From the NCBI GenBank assembly GCA_946699065.1, contig CAMPDV010002347.1:1-64000 (forward strand): a stretch of 64,000 bases of DNA. Reading direction: 5' to 3'. A model generated the notes under the pieces. It worked only from the letters and a program-made list of their open reading frames with translations. It had not been told where the DNA came from and searched no databases. Every line of letters starts with the position of its first letter. Within the stretch, counting starts at the first letter, position 1. Positions 13,535-26,500 of the stretch are shown piece after piece. The DNA is from Loxodes magnus. Its lineage: Eukaryota; Ciliophora; Karyorelictea; Loxodida; Loxodidae. Both the position numbers and the translations under genes were made by a program.

Positions 13535-13735
13535 ATAAATCTTAGTTAAGTGAAGATAATAAAGTGACTTTCTATCTTTTATTTTAAATCATGATAATCG
13601 TTTGAAGTAAGGAATTTTACAATTTATACCTTAAAGTTTCTTTTTATTTAAGTAAGCAAATCTCTTTATATTCCTTCCAATTATAGTTCTTTCTATTTAA
13701 TCTCATAAAAGAATATTTTCTTAAAAATTGACTTC
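13535..13735. repeat. shared upstream flank of receptor genes, copy 1
   Basis: This ~200-bp block recurs in the same orientation at 28150-28330 and inverted at 16595-16785. In each case it sits about 0.2-1.5 kb upstream of the start of a cysteine-rich receptor gene or pseudogene. It shows that the receptor copies arose by duplication of segments larger than the coding region. Confidence 0.8.
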
Positions 13736-13909
13736 ATAATCAACAATGAATAAGTGTCTAAGAGAAAGGAAATAAATTAAAGAAAATATATATTCAAATA
13801 AATTTGATTTTAACTATAAAATTACTTAGTGATAATTCAGATTTAGAAGCACTAGAGTAAATCTCTTTAATTATTTTATTTTCAAATAATTAACTAACTT
13901 ATTTTAAAA

Positions 13910-14141
13910 ATGTAAGTGATTCTAATGGTCTTGATATTCCTATAGCAAACTAATTCTTAATATTACTAACTTATTGATTAGACTAATCCTTAAGAGTTCA
14001 CTGGCACTGCAGTTACCGATACGTTTGCTTAGCTTTCTTATGATCCTAGTGTAAATTCATAAACTTCGTGAGGTGTAACTGGTTGATTAAAGCTTTCAAA
14101 CTACGATGATTCACCAAATAGAGTTATAGAGTTTTAGACGG
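13910..14141 (+). pseudogene. 5' fragment of receptor gene, plus copy
   Basis: This is homologous to the first ~75 codons of the receptors at 19320 and 29618: signal peptide (MQVILMVLIFLQ when TAA is read as Gln), then the start of the LamG-like domain with FTGTAVTDTFAQLSYDPS. The match stops abruptly at 14141, inside the word GAGTTTTAGACGGG, where it is joined to an oppositely oriented fragment of a second copy. The two form a convergent, truncated pair. It cannot encode a complete receptor. Confidence 0.85.
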
Positions 14142-15205
14142 GTTAGTTGATTAGAGCAAGTAGCGCATTCATTAAGATAACTAGAATATAAGAAGCTAGT
14201 ATTTATCGAAATGAATTATCCTTTATTGCATTATGTTCATATTTTTCAGCTATCTTATATTAAAGATTGTTAGGAAGTACCATATTTCATTGCTCACATT
14301 TAAAATCTCCATCCTTACCTTATTGAGTTGAAGAATAATCTGCTTCGTAAATTCTTTCCAGTTTAAGATTATAAGTTTCTTAAGAGTATAAACAAGTTTT
14401 TCCATCAGTGCAAGTTTAGCAGCTAGTCATGGTTTATAGCACTTTTAGATGTAAAGGAATTAGAACTTAAAGATTGAGAGTTACATCTGCATGTGTAATC
14501 ATTAATATCTAAATATTAATTTGCTCTACAAATTCAGCAATTAATTGACCCAGTATTTGCCCTAGTTAAGCAATTATGATTACAATCATTAATACTTGAA
14601 TCTAACAAAGGTGTATTACTTTAACCTGCTGAGGAACCTAAAACACAGGGATTTTATTAAACAAGATTACTAAGCTCTTAACTAGAGAATCCTTTATTAA
14701 ACCCGGGAATCTTAAGTCTAACATATAATCTAAGTAAATTCAGCCTGAAAGATTTGTTGCTGTTACACAGTAGAAAGTGGCCTATTAATAGTATTGCAAA
14801 TTACTAAATTAAGATAAGCTCGTTTAATTATTCATTTGAAAAGATGGAAGTATCGGATATCGCATCCTAAATAATTGCTTGATTCCGTATATTACTTTAA
14901 TAAACTTGCCAATTACTCTTATCCGTCATTAGTTATATAATTATTCACTGCTCAAAAAACAGTTTTTATGCTTCCAGCCTAAATTCTATAACGCTATTTG
15001 GTGAATCATCGCAGTTTGAAAGCTTTAATCAACCAGTTACACCTCACGAAGTTTATGAATTTACACTAGGATCATAAGAAAGCTAAGCAAACGTATCGGT
15101 AACTGCAGTGCCAGTGAACTCGTAAGGAGTAGTCTAATCAATAAGTTAGTAATATTAAGAATTAGTTTGCTATAGGAATATCAAGGCCGCTAGAAGCACC
15201 TACAT
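14142..15205 (-). pseudogene. 5' half of receptor gene, minus copy
   Basis: On the minus strand, ATG at 15205 starts a copy of the signal peptide, LamG-like domain and first cysteine-rich modules of the receptors. It includes the TGA-coded Trp next to Cys seen in the intact genes (NCW) and the CQTCTDGK module. Several indels break the frame, parts of the LamG domain are deleted, and it ends at 14142 at codons matching ATCSDQL of the intact gene. Its first ~240 bases are a near-perfect inverted repeat of 13910-14141. Confidence 0.85.
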
Positions 15206-17560
15206 TTTTAATTATGTTAGTTAATTATTTGAAAATAAAATAATTAAAGAGATTTAATACTGTTAAATCTGAATTATCACTAAGTAATTTTGAAGTTAAA
15301 ATCAAATTTATTTGAATAATATTTTTCTTAAATTCATTTCATTTCTTTTAAACGCTTATTCATAGCTGAAAGAAAAGATTCATATTTTTAAATATTTTCT
15401 ATAAAATTAGCTACTAACTAATAAAGAGAGGTAAAGCTATTTGAAATGGAAGAAAGATTATAATATATTTAAGTAACATGCTCAACTAATTTTGTAAGCT
15501 TTTATGAAGAGATTAATTGGTTAATGAAAACCTTACCAGGTAAAGCTTAGATTTATTAATTTTTTTTTAATTTAATTTAAAAAATTTAAATTAATAATTT
15601 AAAAGTGTTTATGGCGCGCTGGCATCACAACTGATACAGTTAGATGTTTAGATGTTTAGATGTTCAAGCCTTCCTGGATTCATATATTTTAAGGAATTTA
15701 AATTAATAAAAAGATGGCATCAGATAGATTTAATTTATCATATAATATATAATTAAAAATATTTAAAGGTTTTTAAGCTTTTTATTTTAATATTTCTTAT
15801 TTTCTGCTTTTCTGCTTTTTCAGCAATGTCTTTGTGCTTTGCTAAAGATATTTTTGATTTTTTAATTTTATTATTTGTTAAAGGTACTTTCGTAGAGTTC
15901 TTTTTATATGTCTAACTTATCTTTATATATAATTATTAATTTTTACATAGTTATTTCTTTTATTAGGATTTTTATATTAAGATTCTTATTTTATTAGTAT
16001 TTTCCTTTTCTTTATTTTTGTTCTATTTATTATTTTCAAATCTTTAATATTTTATACTGAGATAGACTTGCCTTTTTCTATAGATAATTTTAAATACTTT
16101 AAAAGAACTTTTAACTTGTTTTTGGTTGACTATTATAGGAAAAGATTTATAGTTTAAAGCTTCTTTTGTTCATCTATACTTAATTGACTAATTTTCTAAT
16201 AATTTATGATTTCCATTTAAATTTTTCCTTATAAATTGCTAATATGTTCAAATTTCTTAGATAATCATAATCTGATTTTACTCAGTATAAATGTAAATAT
16301 TTATGTATGCTGATTTAATAAACCTTTTTAGCAAATCAAAAGAAAAAGTGAGAAAAATAAAGAGAAATAGAACATTATTAGCTTTATAGTTATAATGATC
16401 ATATCTAAACTAGATTGTTTTATCTTTAAGCAAAATATCTAAGTTTCCTTAAATAGATAATATCTTAGACTATTTTCTTTTAATCTTTAACTTATTTCTT
16501 TTAAGATGTTTACGTTTGTTCTCTTTCTAATTTATTTTATACTATTTTTATCTTTAAATTCTATTATCTTTTCTATTGCTTGCTTTCGTTATTTATGAAG
16601 TCAATTTTTAAGAAAATATTCTTAAATAGAAAGAACTATAATTGGAAGGAATATAAAGAGATTTGCTTACTTAAATAAAAACAAACTTTAAGGTATAAAT
16701 TGTAAAATTCCTTACTTCAAACAATTATCATGATTTAAAATAAAAGATAGAAAGTCACTTTATTAATTTCACTTAACTAAGATTTATATATATATATATT
16801 TTGCTTATCCCATCAAGTAGCTATTCAAAGAGTGCATTACATCAAGAGTTTAGTAGTCCACAAAATATCAAAATTAATAATTAAATTTCTAATAAATTTC
16901 TTAGTTCTAAAATTATTTTAAGAATAGTTATGCTATGCTTTAATTCATTTACAGAGAAGGACTAATAATCATAATAAAATATTGGTAATTAATATTTTTT
17001 CCATTGTTATTAGGTTAACTTGCTAAAGAGAATCTTAGACATATAGAATAAAGGCTTTAGCTTTTATTTATATCTAAACAGTTTCAATTATTTATATAAA
17101 ATTTCTCATTATTTAGTTAGATAAATTAGAAGAGTTTTAAGCATTTTAATTATTTTTAATGACTTAAGATTTTAGTTCTTTAAATAAGAGTATTAAAACT
17201 ACTGTAAGAAGTATGAGAACAAATAAAAGAGATAACATCAGATATAACTAAAAAGTGAAAGATTATATTGTAATAAGTTCGTAAAAATATACAAGAAAAA
17301 AGTCATAAGCATTATCAAGGCTAAATAATAACTAAGGACTATAGTAATATCTTTTTCTAAGATGATTAATAAGTATTTCATGAAGAATCTAATAAATATT
17401 AGAATATGATATTGATTGTATAATCTTTTAGTAACTTTAAAATATTAAGCTTTCTCTTTAAATCTTAATTAATAAGTCCTTTAGAAAATGATTTATTTAA
17501 AATTATAATTATTTAGATTTTTATCTTCTGCATAATAACTTTTTACTTTAGTGTACTTCT
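15206..17560. other. AT-rich spacer with small repeats
   Basis: It holds the inverted flank repeat at 16595-16785, a short TA microsatellite near 16787-16800, and a small GC-richer island at about 15606-15720. The island has GGCGCGCTGGCATCACAAC and three tandem copies of AGATGTTT. Apart from these I see no convincing gene. Confidence 0.5.
16595..16785. repeat. shared upstream flank of receptor genes, inverted copy
   Basis: Reverse complement of 13535-13735 and of 28150-28330. It lies upstream of the minus-strand receptor pseudogene that starts at 15205, in the place expected if it travelled with that copy. The region 13535-16785 is therefore a nested inverted duplication. Confidence 0.8.
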
Positions 17561-17569
17561 TTTAATCTA

Positions 17570-19000
17570 TAAAACTTAAATTAAGCATTAAAAAAATGAA
17601 ACAATCATTATAAATCTATATAAGGAAACAAAAAAGCTAAATAGAGAATAGTTATTTTCATAAGAAACAAATAGAGAAATTTTAGTTTGTTTTAAACTTA
17701 TTTAAGAACAATAAATATAACTAATAACTTCATATTTTCATGTCTTTAACGGATTGATTCTGTTGGATTCACACTTTCACTTTATTAAAGTATATGATAT
17801 GCTTCTTCTTGCTAATTACATTTTTTTAATTTATTCAAGTCAAAACAATTGAATAATTACCTTCATCTCATCGTTTATAGTTAGATTCTTTTATGTTAGT
17901 AATTTTCTCGTATAATTGCTTCACATTTCTGGAAAGTATTTATTCAAAGATAAGGAGCATTTTCCTCAGCTTTAGAAAATAAATAAATGAAATTCTTCTA
18001 AACAACAATGATAAATATAGTTTTCTTTAGATTCATAGATTTATCTATTAACTCCTATTTTTTCGTCAGTTTGATTTTGTTTTAAATCTTTAAAGCTCTT
18101 ATTAACTGTAGATGAAGTCGCAAAGTTTGAATATTTGAGAATCTAATTAATTCTAAGAATAAATGGATATAATTTTAGTGGTTTTAATATTAATTAAGTT
18201 AGAACATAAGGGAATTAAATTTCCATTTGATGGTCTTTTTAAAGAGAAATCTTTTGTGTAATATAGGTATACAATTAAATTAAAAAAATGATTTAGCTAA
18301 ACAAATAAGTCTTAGATCAATTTTATTCTACCGTCTTTAAGACTTGCTTTTTTATATTGGATATCAGTTTTACATTATGAACCTTTAGCATGTAAAAATG
18401 AATCTAAAACTATTAAACTAATGGACAATGTTATTTCTTCTTGTCTGATAATTCTTTCGTCAATTAGGCTAGTCTTTCATTAAACCAACTCCATTAGGTC
18501 ATTCTTTCATACAGGACAATTTCATTATTAATACATTTTGCTTAACTATATCATCTTCTTTCTTTCAAATGATGTAACTGTAACTTATTTGTAATCTAAC
18601 TGCACTCTTTGCGAGTGGTAACTGTTTTATTGACAAATGCAAAAAAGCATGTATTTCTTAATTTATCTCTTTATGACATCCTAAAAAATTAATATTTTGC
18701 TTTTCTACTCTTTCTCTACCATTACAATCTACTACAAATAATAATTATTTATATTATTATAATAGCATCTCCATAAATGTCTTATTCTATCCTTTACTTC
18801 TGCATTCCATATTGCGAACAACATATTTTTATTATTTTTGTTTCTAGAAGTTCTTGAAGTTCCAACCTGTGGATCTGGAGTTTATTGAGCTTTCATTTTC
18901 CCATGAGTTCTTAAAAATTGTTGACTCTATTTTTTAAATCGAAATTTTATATTCAAAAGACTAATGAACTATATTTATTTCTTCAACTAATTCAAAACTT
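17570..19000 (-). pseudogene. decayed gene, member of a two-copy family
   Basis: The minus strand carries long stretches of convincing protein, but the best frame changes along the way, for example KNSWENESSINSRSTGWNF near 18900 and then ERMTQWSWFNERLAQLTKEL near 18440-18500. Frameshifts or unrecognised short introns are the likely cause. A diverged copy lies on the same strand at 50640-51800, sharing nucleotide blocks around ATCTCCATAA and TTGACAAATAC. The product is not recognised. A soluble protein with helical or coiled parts is suggested. It sits directly upstream of, and divergent from, the receptor gene at 19320. Confidence 0.45.
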
Positions 19001-19267
19001 CATATGAGTCATCATTTTAAAAAGAACTTGCTTTTCGACTATGCAAATTGCTTTTATTCAAGTAATGTAATTTTAATTTTAGCTCACAGTATTGTAGCTA
19101 CCTTAATGAAATAAATTTAAACTAAAAAATAATGCAAATATTTTTATCAACAACAATCAAAGTGAATGCTAAAGTTTAAATCTTGTAGATTATATTTATT
19201 CAAGTAAAGTTGTTTTTAATTTTAAGATTCTCTAGTGCTAATTATGATTTAATAGTAGAGCGTAATT

Positions 19268-21025
19268 TCCTTTAATTATTTTCATTTATTTCTAAATAAT
19301 TAACTAACGTATTTTAAAAATGCAGGTGATTCTAGTGATCTTAATATATCTCTAAAAAATAAATTCTTAATATTAATGACTTATTAATTAGACTACTCCT
19401 CATTCTTTCACTGGTTCTGCAGTTACTGTTACATTTGCAGAGCTTTCTTATGATCCTAGTGTTGATTCATTAACTACATGAGCTTTAACTGGCTGATTAA
19501 AAATTACAAACTGCGACGGTTCATATAATAGTATTATAGAGTTTTAGACGGGAGATATCAAAATGGTTTTTTGAGCATAATCATTTCCAACAATTAATGC
19601 TATTACTTGGGATTTACCAGGCTCAATGGTTTATTATTCTGATATAAACAATGATTTTGCATGTAATGGTTGATACTTCCAACTTATTTAAATGACTAAT
19701 TAGCCGAGCTTATCATGATGTAGTAGTATACAATTCTATTAACAGACCACTTTCTACTGTGCAACAGCAACTTAACCTTCAGGTTGAATTTACTTAAATT
19801 CTTCATCTATCATGAAAATTGGAAACGAAGATAAATGAGGAAGATATCCTTTTATCGGATAAATGTTAGATTTAAGATTTTGGGGATATAATAAATGATT
19901 TACTAATTAAGAATTTAGTAATCTTGCTTAATAAAATCTCTGTGCTTTAGGCTGCTCAGCAGGTTATTGTACTACTCCTTTTTTAAGTTCATGCATTAAT
20001 GATTGCAATCCTAATTGCTAAGCTTGCTAGAGTACTGGACCAAACAATTGCTGAACTTGTAGAGTAAATTAATATTTAGATACTAATGATTATACATGCA
20101 GATGTAACTCTGATTCTTGAAGTACAAATTCTAATCCCTTTACATGCTAGTAGTGTTAAGAAACTATGACTTACTGCTAAACTTGCACTGATGGATAAAG
20201 TTGTTTATCCTGTTACCTGCCTTATTATCTTAGATTAGATGGAACTTGCTAAACTGATTGTTCTTCAAGTCAATAAGACAAGGACGGAAATTATAAATGT
20301 GAAATATGTAATAAAGTACTTCCTAACTGTCTTTATTGTAATTAAGCTGGAACAATATGCACAAAATGCGATACAGGATATTTCCTTTCGACCAATACTT
20401 GTTTCTTATGTTCTAGTTAACTTAATGATTGTGCAACTTGTTCTGATCAACTAACTTGCACTTAGTGTTCAACTAAATACCTTCATTCCGGTTAATGCTA
20501 AGATTCTTGTCCCTCTACTTAGTAAGATAAGAACGGAGATAGAATTTGTGATGCATGTTCCTTAGACTTACCGTATTGCTAAGAATGTTCTTTGGATGGT
20601 TTGCAATGCATTAAATGCAATGATGGGTCTTACATAGGAAATGATTTTTAATGTCATTAGTGTTTAGACATTAATTGTAAAACTTGCTTTAGCTCAGGAA
20701 CTGTTTGCAGTGAGTGTTTCAATCCGTGAAAACTAGAAAAATGAATAAGCAAATGCTCTAGTAACTGTCCAAGCACAGAGTAAGACAAAGATGGGAACAA
20801 AATATGCGAACTATGTAGTGCTATCTTAAGTAAGTGTAGTGAATGCACTGAAGACGGAAGCAAATGTACAAAATGTGATTAACAATATGCACTCGAATAA
20901 GATGGGCTGTGTTATCCTTGTAGTTCTATTGAGGCAAATTGTACAAAATGCTCAGACAATCAGACATGCATTGAATGTAGTGATCCTTTAAAACTTACAT
21001 AAAACTAATGCCTTCCTAATTGCCA
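19268..21025. repeat. near-identical tract shared with 29565-31320
   Basis: Over about 1.76 kb, from ~50 bp before the ATG to the middle of the cysteine-rich region, this sequence differs from 29565-31320 only by scattered single bases. Outside the tract similarity collapses at both ends: upstream flanks differ, and downstream the membrane regions align only weakly. Sharp edges inside homologous genes are typical of a gene-conversion tract. Confidence 0.9.
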
Positions 21026-23212
21026 AAGCTCAGAGTATTATAATTTAAGTAAAATGATTTGTGAACCTTGCAGTTAAGTTATAAAAGATTGTATTTAATG
21101 CTCTGAAAATGCAACTATTTGTTATAAATGTTCATAACCATTTGAAGATTTAAAAAATACTTGCTTGTAAGCAATTGAAGAAGAGTCAAAAGAAGACTAA
21201 AATGCATAAGAAATATCAATAGATAGTTTTGATATAACTAATAAGCAAAAAGAAGCAGCTTAAGTAACTTCATAAATACAAAATGTAGGCACAATTGTAA
21301 TTGGATCAATCTCTACAGTCAGTTTAATTTTACCAAAAAGCGGATCTCTAGGATATTGGTTTTAATTTATGGTAATGACTGAACTATTTTAAGCAAACGC
21401 TTATATTCAGGTTAAAAAGCCAGAAGTTTTATCAGCTTACTATTTCGAGCAAAGCTAAAATTTCATCAAAAATATATAGAAAAATTTTAACTTCGACAAT
21501 GATAAACAAATAGTTGAAGATATAAAATGAGAAGCAATAGGATATAATAACTACGCTTTTCTATAAAATTCAATAGTCTATTGAATATTTATTCTATCTA
21601 TTTTATTTCTAGATATATCACTAAATCAGATATAAAAATTTGCTTTTACTAAGATTCTTTCTAATATTAGATTTAAATATTTACATTATCGACTTCCCTT
21701 AACTTTTTATTTGCTTTATAACCTTCAAATATCATATTCATCTATCCTTCAAATTGTGTATTCAAATTTTGAAGATGGGCTATGTATAACGAATACGCTT
21801 GCTGCCATCTTTTGCTTGGTAAGTTTATTTATTTTATTTAGGTTTTGCAATCTGCTTTAATAGTTAGATTTCTCTTTATCATAAAAGCCTATTTCGCTTT
21901 AAAAAGTAAAGTAAATCCTGAATCTTAAGACAAAGAATAAATTTTAGAAAAATACGCTTAAAAGTATTTTTTATTATTTGACGATTTAAAGCATGAGAAG
22001 AAAGCCTTAACATTCTATCCCTTATTTTTACTTAGAAGACTACTAATTTCTATTATCTTAATAAGCTTAAATAACTAAGCCTTAGCTCAAATTATTTTAT
22101 GCTTAGCCTTAAGTTTTTCAATGCTTATATACATCCTAAAAAGTAAGCCTTTTGAATCTAAACTGCTTAACGGACTTCAAGTTATACAAGAGTTATGATT
22201 AATCGCTTTATTTTCCTTTAATTTCTATTTCCATTCGCTTGACTAAGACTAAGCTCTAAGAAACCTTTCTTCAATGGAATCTTAAACATCATAGTAAATA
22301 GGCTTTGGTATTATAGTGATATCAAGTATAATCACTTATGTTGGTATATTGTATGGTATTATACTTTTTATCATAGATTTAGTTAAACTAATAAGGGAAA
22401 AGAAAAGTCAAAAACAAAAGTAAAATCAAACTAATTAGTAAAGCACTAGAGTGTTTGAATCAAGTCAATGAAAGCTGTAAGATTTAGAACATAATCAAAG
22501 CTTAAGTTAACCTGAACTGTAGGAATCAGATCACTCTGATCGTATTCTTGAATTTTAAAAATAAGATTCTTTCCAAGAATCTAGTTCTAGATTCTTTTTA
22601 GACCAGAAAAAGGAAAAATAAGCACCACAAAATGATTTTGCTAATACGAAGGTATTTAATTTATTATATAGAAATACGCCAGCAAATAAAACAGTTAAGA
22701 GCAAAAGTATGGGAATTCAAGAGACGAAACTTAGTTCCCTTTAGAAGTCTAATAAGACAAGTAATCGCTTGGAAAATTGAAGTCAAAGGGTAATGAGTAG
22801 AAATTGGAAAGTTAAAAGTAAGCATTCTAAGAAGACTACATCGATCAAAAAGATAAAAAATAGTAGTTTGAAGAATAATTATAGACAAGCGTAAAGAAAA
22901 AAGAAAAAAGAAGCATAGTAAGCAAAGAATGAGAGATAAGGACATAAATAACTCTATTATCAATATAAATTGTAATTAATTGAATTTTCATAATTAAAGA
23001 TTAAGAAAATGTTTAATTAATATACGATTATCACTTAGAGATCTATTAGTATATAATTTAGTTTATAGATATAATGCTATTAAAATAAAAGGGATTTATT
23101 AGATGTACTAGTAGAAATGATAACTAAATAGAATTAATTTAAATTAATAATAATAGCTTACAACTAGATATAATAATTGTTTAAAGATACTTATATGATA
23201 AATAAATATTGA
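19320..23212 (+). CDS. receptor-like surface protein 1: signal peptide, LamG-like, Cys-rich modules, multipass membrane
   Basis: ATG 19320 begins MQVILVILIYLQ, a signal peptide. Residues ~35-215 form a LamG/ConA-like domain (WALTGWLKIT, SGWIYLNSSS, DLRFWGYNKWF), with several Trp encoded by TGA. Residues ~210-618 are furin/GF-receptor-type modules of the form CxxC (CTQCSTKYLHSGQCQDSC). Then follow several transmembrane segments (about residues 655, 750, 890, 950, 985), including LFLLRRLLISIILISL and ELWLIALFSFNFYF with TGA as Trp. The tail is Lys/Gln-rich. A 23-nt intron at 21819-21841 is required to keep the membrane frame. The stop is uncertain: the first in-frame TGA after the tail is 23210-23212, but the frame stays coding-like to ~24.5 kb. 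Probably a plasma-membrane receptor or recognition protein; the ligand is unknown. Same layout as the gene at 29618. Confidence 0.85.
21819..21841 (+). other. 23-nt intron in receptor gene 1
   Basis: The sequence starts GTAAGT and ends TTTAG. Removing it joins LAAIFCL to VLQSALIVRFLF and restores the hydrophobic frame that aligns with the second receptor. Reading through leaves a poor frame. The position matches the 17-nt intron of the paralogue (32186-32202). Confidence 0.85.
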
Positions 23213-24560
23213 TAAGCTTTTTAAGTGTATAAAGCATAATATTAAAGCATCTAATTTTATAAATACCCTTATCTTTATAGCCTAAATATAGCAAAGCCAT
23301 AAGAAAAACTTGAGAACATTTGTTTATTTAAGCCTTAATATCAATCACTAAAGTAGCCTTCAGAAAGACATTTTGAACTTGTGAAATATATTTTAATGGA
23401 AAGGAAACTTTTATTTAATAAAGAATTAGCTTTCTTTAATTTTCTTTAGAGGTAAATATCTATTATATTAGGCAAGCTTGATGACTATATAGCTTTATAT
23501 CAAAAAGTATATAATTAAAGTCTAAATTCAATAATTAAAGCATTAATTTTGAACTTATGGAAGTTAGATGTGTATCCTAGTTTTTTAATGTGTAAATATG
23601 ATTTAGATTTGTAAGTATGCCAATTTATTTTTTAAATGATATACATTTTAGAGAGAAGCTGCTTATGTTTAAACTAAGTTAATAAAGTTAGAAAAATGTA
23701 AAATAAATTAATTTAAATAGATTTTAGAGTTCCTACTATAATGAGAGCAAATCTTTGATGCAATTTAATTAAGAGCACTAATTAGCTTTATACTTATAAG
23801 TAAAATTTCAATTATAAATCATCAAAGCCTATCATAATGATAGAAATAACCAGATTCAAAAGTACTTTCAATCCCACATCAAAAGATTAAAAATAAAAGA
23901 AGATATAATAAAATTATTACTAGCCTTGTGAATAAAGTAACCATAAATTAGGAAATTAAAGATTCTACTTTCAAAAAATAATTCTAATCAATCATTTTGA
24001 ATCAAGTATATGATTCTAATATAAGCAAAAAGGAAATATTTCATTTATGCAATCAATTTTTTTAAATTGAGCAAGATTATGAACAAAATTAAATTTGATT
24101 GCTTGTAAAAAGAAAATAAGTTAATTATAGTGTGATTAAAAGTAAAACAATTTAAAGGGTATTTGAGTGGATACAACAAGAAAAATAAGGTGGTTGCTCA
24201 GTAGGTAAGTAAAACATTTTTATTGAATTCCTTTCGAGAAATTTAATAATGCTTAAAATTTGAAAAATAGAAATTATCATATAATACAAGGTAAGTTTAT
24301 ATTCTGTAATGGTAAAAGATAAACGAAAGAGTAATCATACGAATTTTGTTTTAAAGTTGTAAAGATTAATAAAGAAAATATATCAAGAGACGGGAAAATT
24401 TTCTTTTATTGGTTTTGTAATTTTAGAAATTAACGTAAGCAAATTAAGTTATTATTTAGAGGAAGGTTATAATTAAGAAAATAATTAAAATATATTAGAA
24501 GTATAAATATGCAACTTTCATATAGTAGATAGATAAAGAAGCTATGTAATAAAACTAAAT
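23213..24560 (+). pseudogene. possible cytoplasmic continuation of receptor gene 1
   Basis: The frame of the receptor continues past TGA 23210 without a shift and remains protein-like: SERHFELVKYILMERKLLF near 23365, GKLDDYIALYQKVYNQ near 23480, and later GKIFFYWFCNFRNQRKQ near 24400. In-frame TGAs occur (23756 and later), which can be Trp in this code. It may be a long cytoplasmic domain of the same protein or a decayed downstream exon. No domain was recognised. Transcript data would settle the end. Confidence 0.4.
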
Positions 24561-24649
24561 TGATAATTATTATTTTTAAAGTGTACTATATTTACAGTCG
24601 TTCTAGTTATGTAAGTTAATCTTTTAGTGTTAAAGCAAGAATATTTTTC

Positions 24650-25290
24650 TAACTATTATTTTTAATAATATAAGAAATTCATGAAGAAGATAAATAAAAT
24701 TTAACTTTGATAGCAAACAATAAATGGAAAGTTTCTGAATAAAATAGGTATGCTTTAAATAAAACATTTTATATTTATCTTGTCTGTTTTATTTCTAAAT
24801 ATATTAATAAATTAAGTTCTAATATTTTCAATCATCCATAATTTTCATTATTAGATCAAGATATTTACATTATCAAATCTCTTAAACATTTTATGTGTTA
24901 TTTAGCTCACATCTTGCTCATTGTTTCTTTGTTTATTTTATTCAAATTTCTATGATAAGTGATGTTTATTAAATTTACAAGCAACTTATTTTTCTTGATA
25001 TAATGCTTTATTCTGTTTAAGTTTCGTTTATGTTTACACTAATATCTTTTTGCCATAATTTTCTCTTTTTTATAAAGGAAAATAGGTTACTTAAATCTTT
25101 CTAATTAAATAGAATTTTGGAACAAGCATATGAAAATAAATTTTAGTTGTTTATGAGTTGAAAATAGAGAATAAAGCTTTAATTTTAAATCCTTTATTTA
25201 TTAAGAAGGTTTATAATTTCTATTCTCTTAGAAAGCTTAAAAGATACAGCTCCTATACAAAGTTAGTATTTGCCAAACTAATGTCTAGGT
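24650..25290 (+). pseudogene. decayed extra copy of the receptor membrane module
   Basis: Nucleotides align with the membrane region of receptor gene 1 (21480-22080), including counterparts of the transmembrane run near 21590-21700, of ILEKYAQKYF (here ILEQAYENKF), and of LLRRLLISIIL (here LLRRFIISILL). Many indels destroy the frame. It lies just downstream of receptor gene 1, and a comparable extra copy lies downstream of receptor gene 2 (35080-35960), so the arrangement predates the segmental duplication. Confidence 0.7.
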
Positions 25291-25319
25291 ATGTTTTCAT
25301 ATGACTTAAGTATAAAATT

Positions 25320-26500
25320 TAGATTTAAAGCAATTCTCTTGAATAAATTTAATTTAGACTAAGAAATTTGGAGAAAAATCAAAATGTAGCACTAACTAGA
25401 GGAAAATAATTTACTTATAGAGTAGAATATTTTATACATTGAGAATCAAACTCTTATTTTATATCTGAATGCAGATCTGCTTTACGTAGAAAATAGTGTG
25501 AAAGCAACGGCAAAGTAATATAAAATTTAAAGGTATTTAGGTTAAGATTATATAAGCAGAAAAGCGACTAAGGATGTACTGAAGCTTTATATATAAAGCT
25601 AAATCTTAAATAAAGCTATGTTTATGAACTTTTGATTTAAAAATAAATCAACTTGATAATAAAATATTCAGCTATTCTCATATCTTAAAGAGCTATATAA
25701 TCTAAATAAACCTAATGTTTTATATATATTTTAGTATTAATAGTTTTTTAGTAAAATAACAGAATTTAAAATTTATACTCTTTTCCTCAGTAAAATTGAG
25801 ATTGTTTAAACAAATTCATTAACCCTACACCTTTTATTTTAAAACTGTATATAGCTTTACTATTTACGTAAATTAAGTTAGTTACTTTTTTATAGCAATC
25901 CCTAAATTTTATATCAATTATACAGTTATTTAGTATGATCTTAGCTTATCCTTTCTATATAAGCATTTCCATCAAAAGCTTTATTATATATAATTTTAGT
26001 TTAGTACTTAATATAAATCTAAATCGAAAACTCGATTATCTTTGACTTTAATTGAGTAGCAATATAAATGCAAACTTTTAATTTAGAAATTTATTTAGTT
26101 CGCCTCTAGTTTAGTACTTTCTCAATAATTTGAGCCTGGACTAACTCACTATTACTATTTTATTTGTATCTCCTTAATAACCTATATACTCAAGTATGCT
26201 CAAATAAGTTTAAATCGTTTTTAATAAGAATTTGATGTTTGATTAATACTCTCTCTGAATTATACCAGCATTGAAGATTATTTCTAAAATATGCGAAAAC
26301 TCAAATTTTCTTCTTTTGATCTATTATAATCTTTTAATTTAAAAATCCATAATTTTATATATTCTGGTAAGTTTCCTTTTCTTATCTTGTTGCAATTTAA
26401 CTTCTATTAGTTAATTTTTTATTATCTTGAAGTGATATCTTTGAAATACTAGCATCTTTTTATTTTTTGGGTACTTTTGAGTTTTTAATAATTTAAGCTT
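25320..26500. repeat. downstream flank, uninterrupted copy (empty sites)
   Basis: This ~1.2-kb stretch matches pieces of 37050-42250 in the same order and orientation, but without the intervening inserts seen there. It acts as an internal empty-site reference. GATAA at 25655-25659 is the uninterrupted target of the insert at 38166-39036. The stretch at 25801-25815 is the target of the insert at 39452-41020. TACTTAAT at 26005-26012 is the target of the insert at 41231-41752. No gene is evident. Confidence 0.85.

Noticed and set aside
20239..20454. 71-residue standard-code frame, repeated at 30537-30752
   Set aside because: It is an out-of-frame shadow of the cysteine-rich region of the two receptor genes; its conservation only reflects the shared tract.
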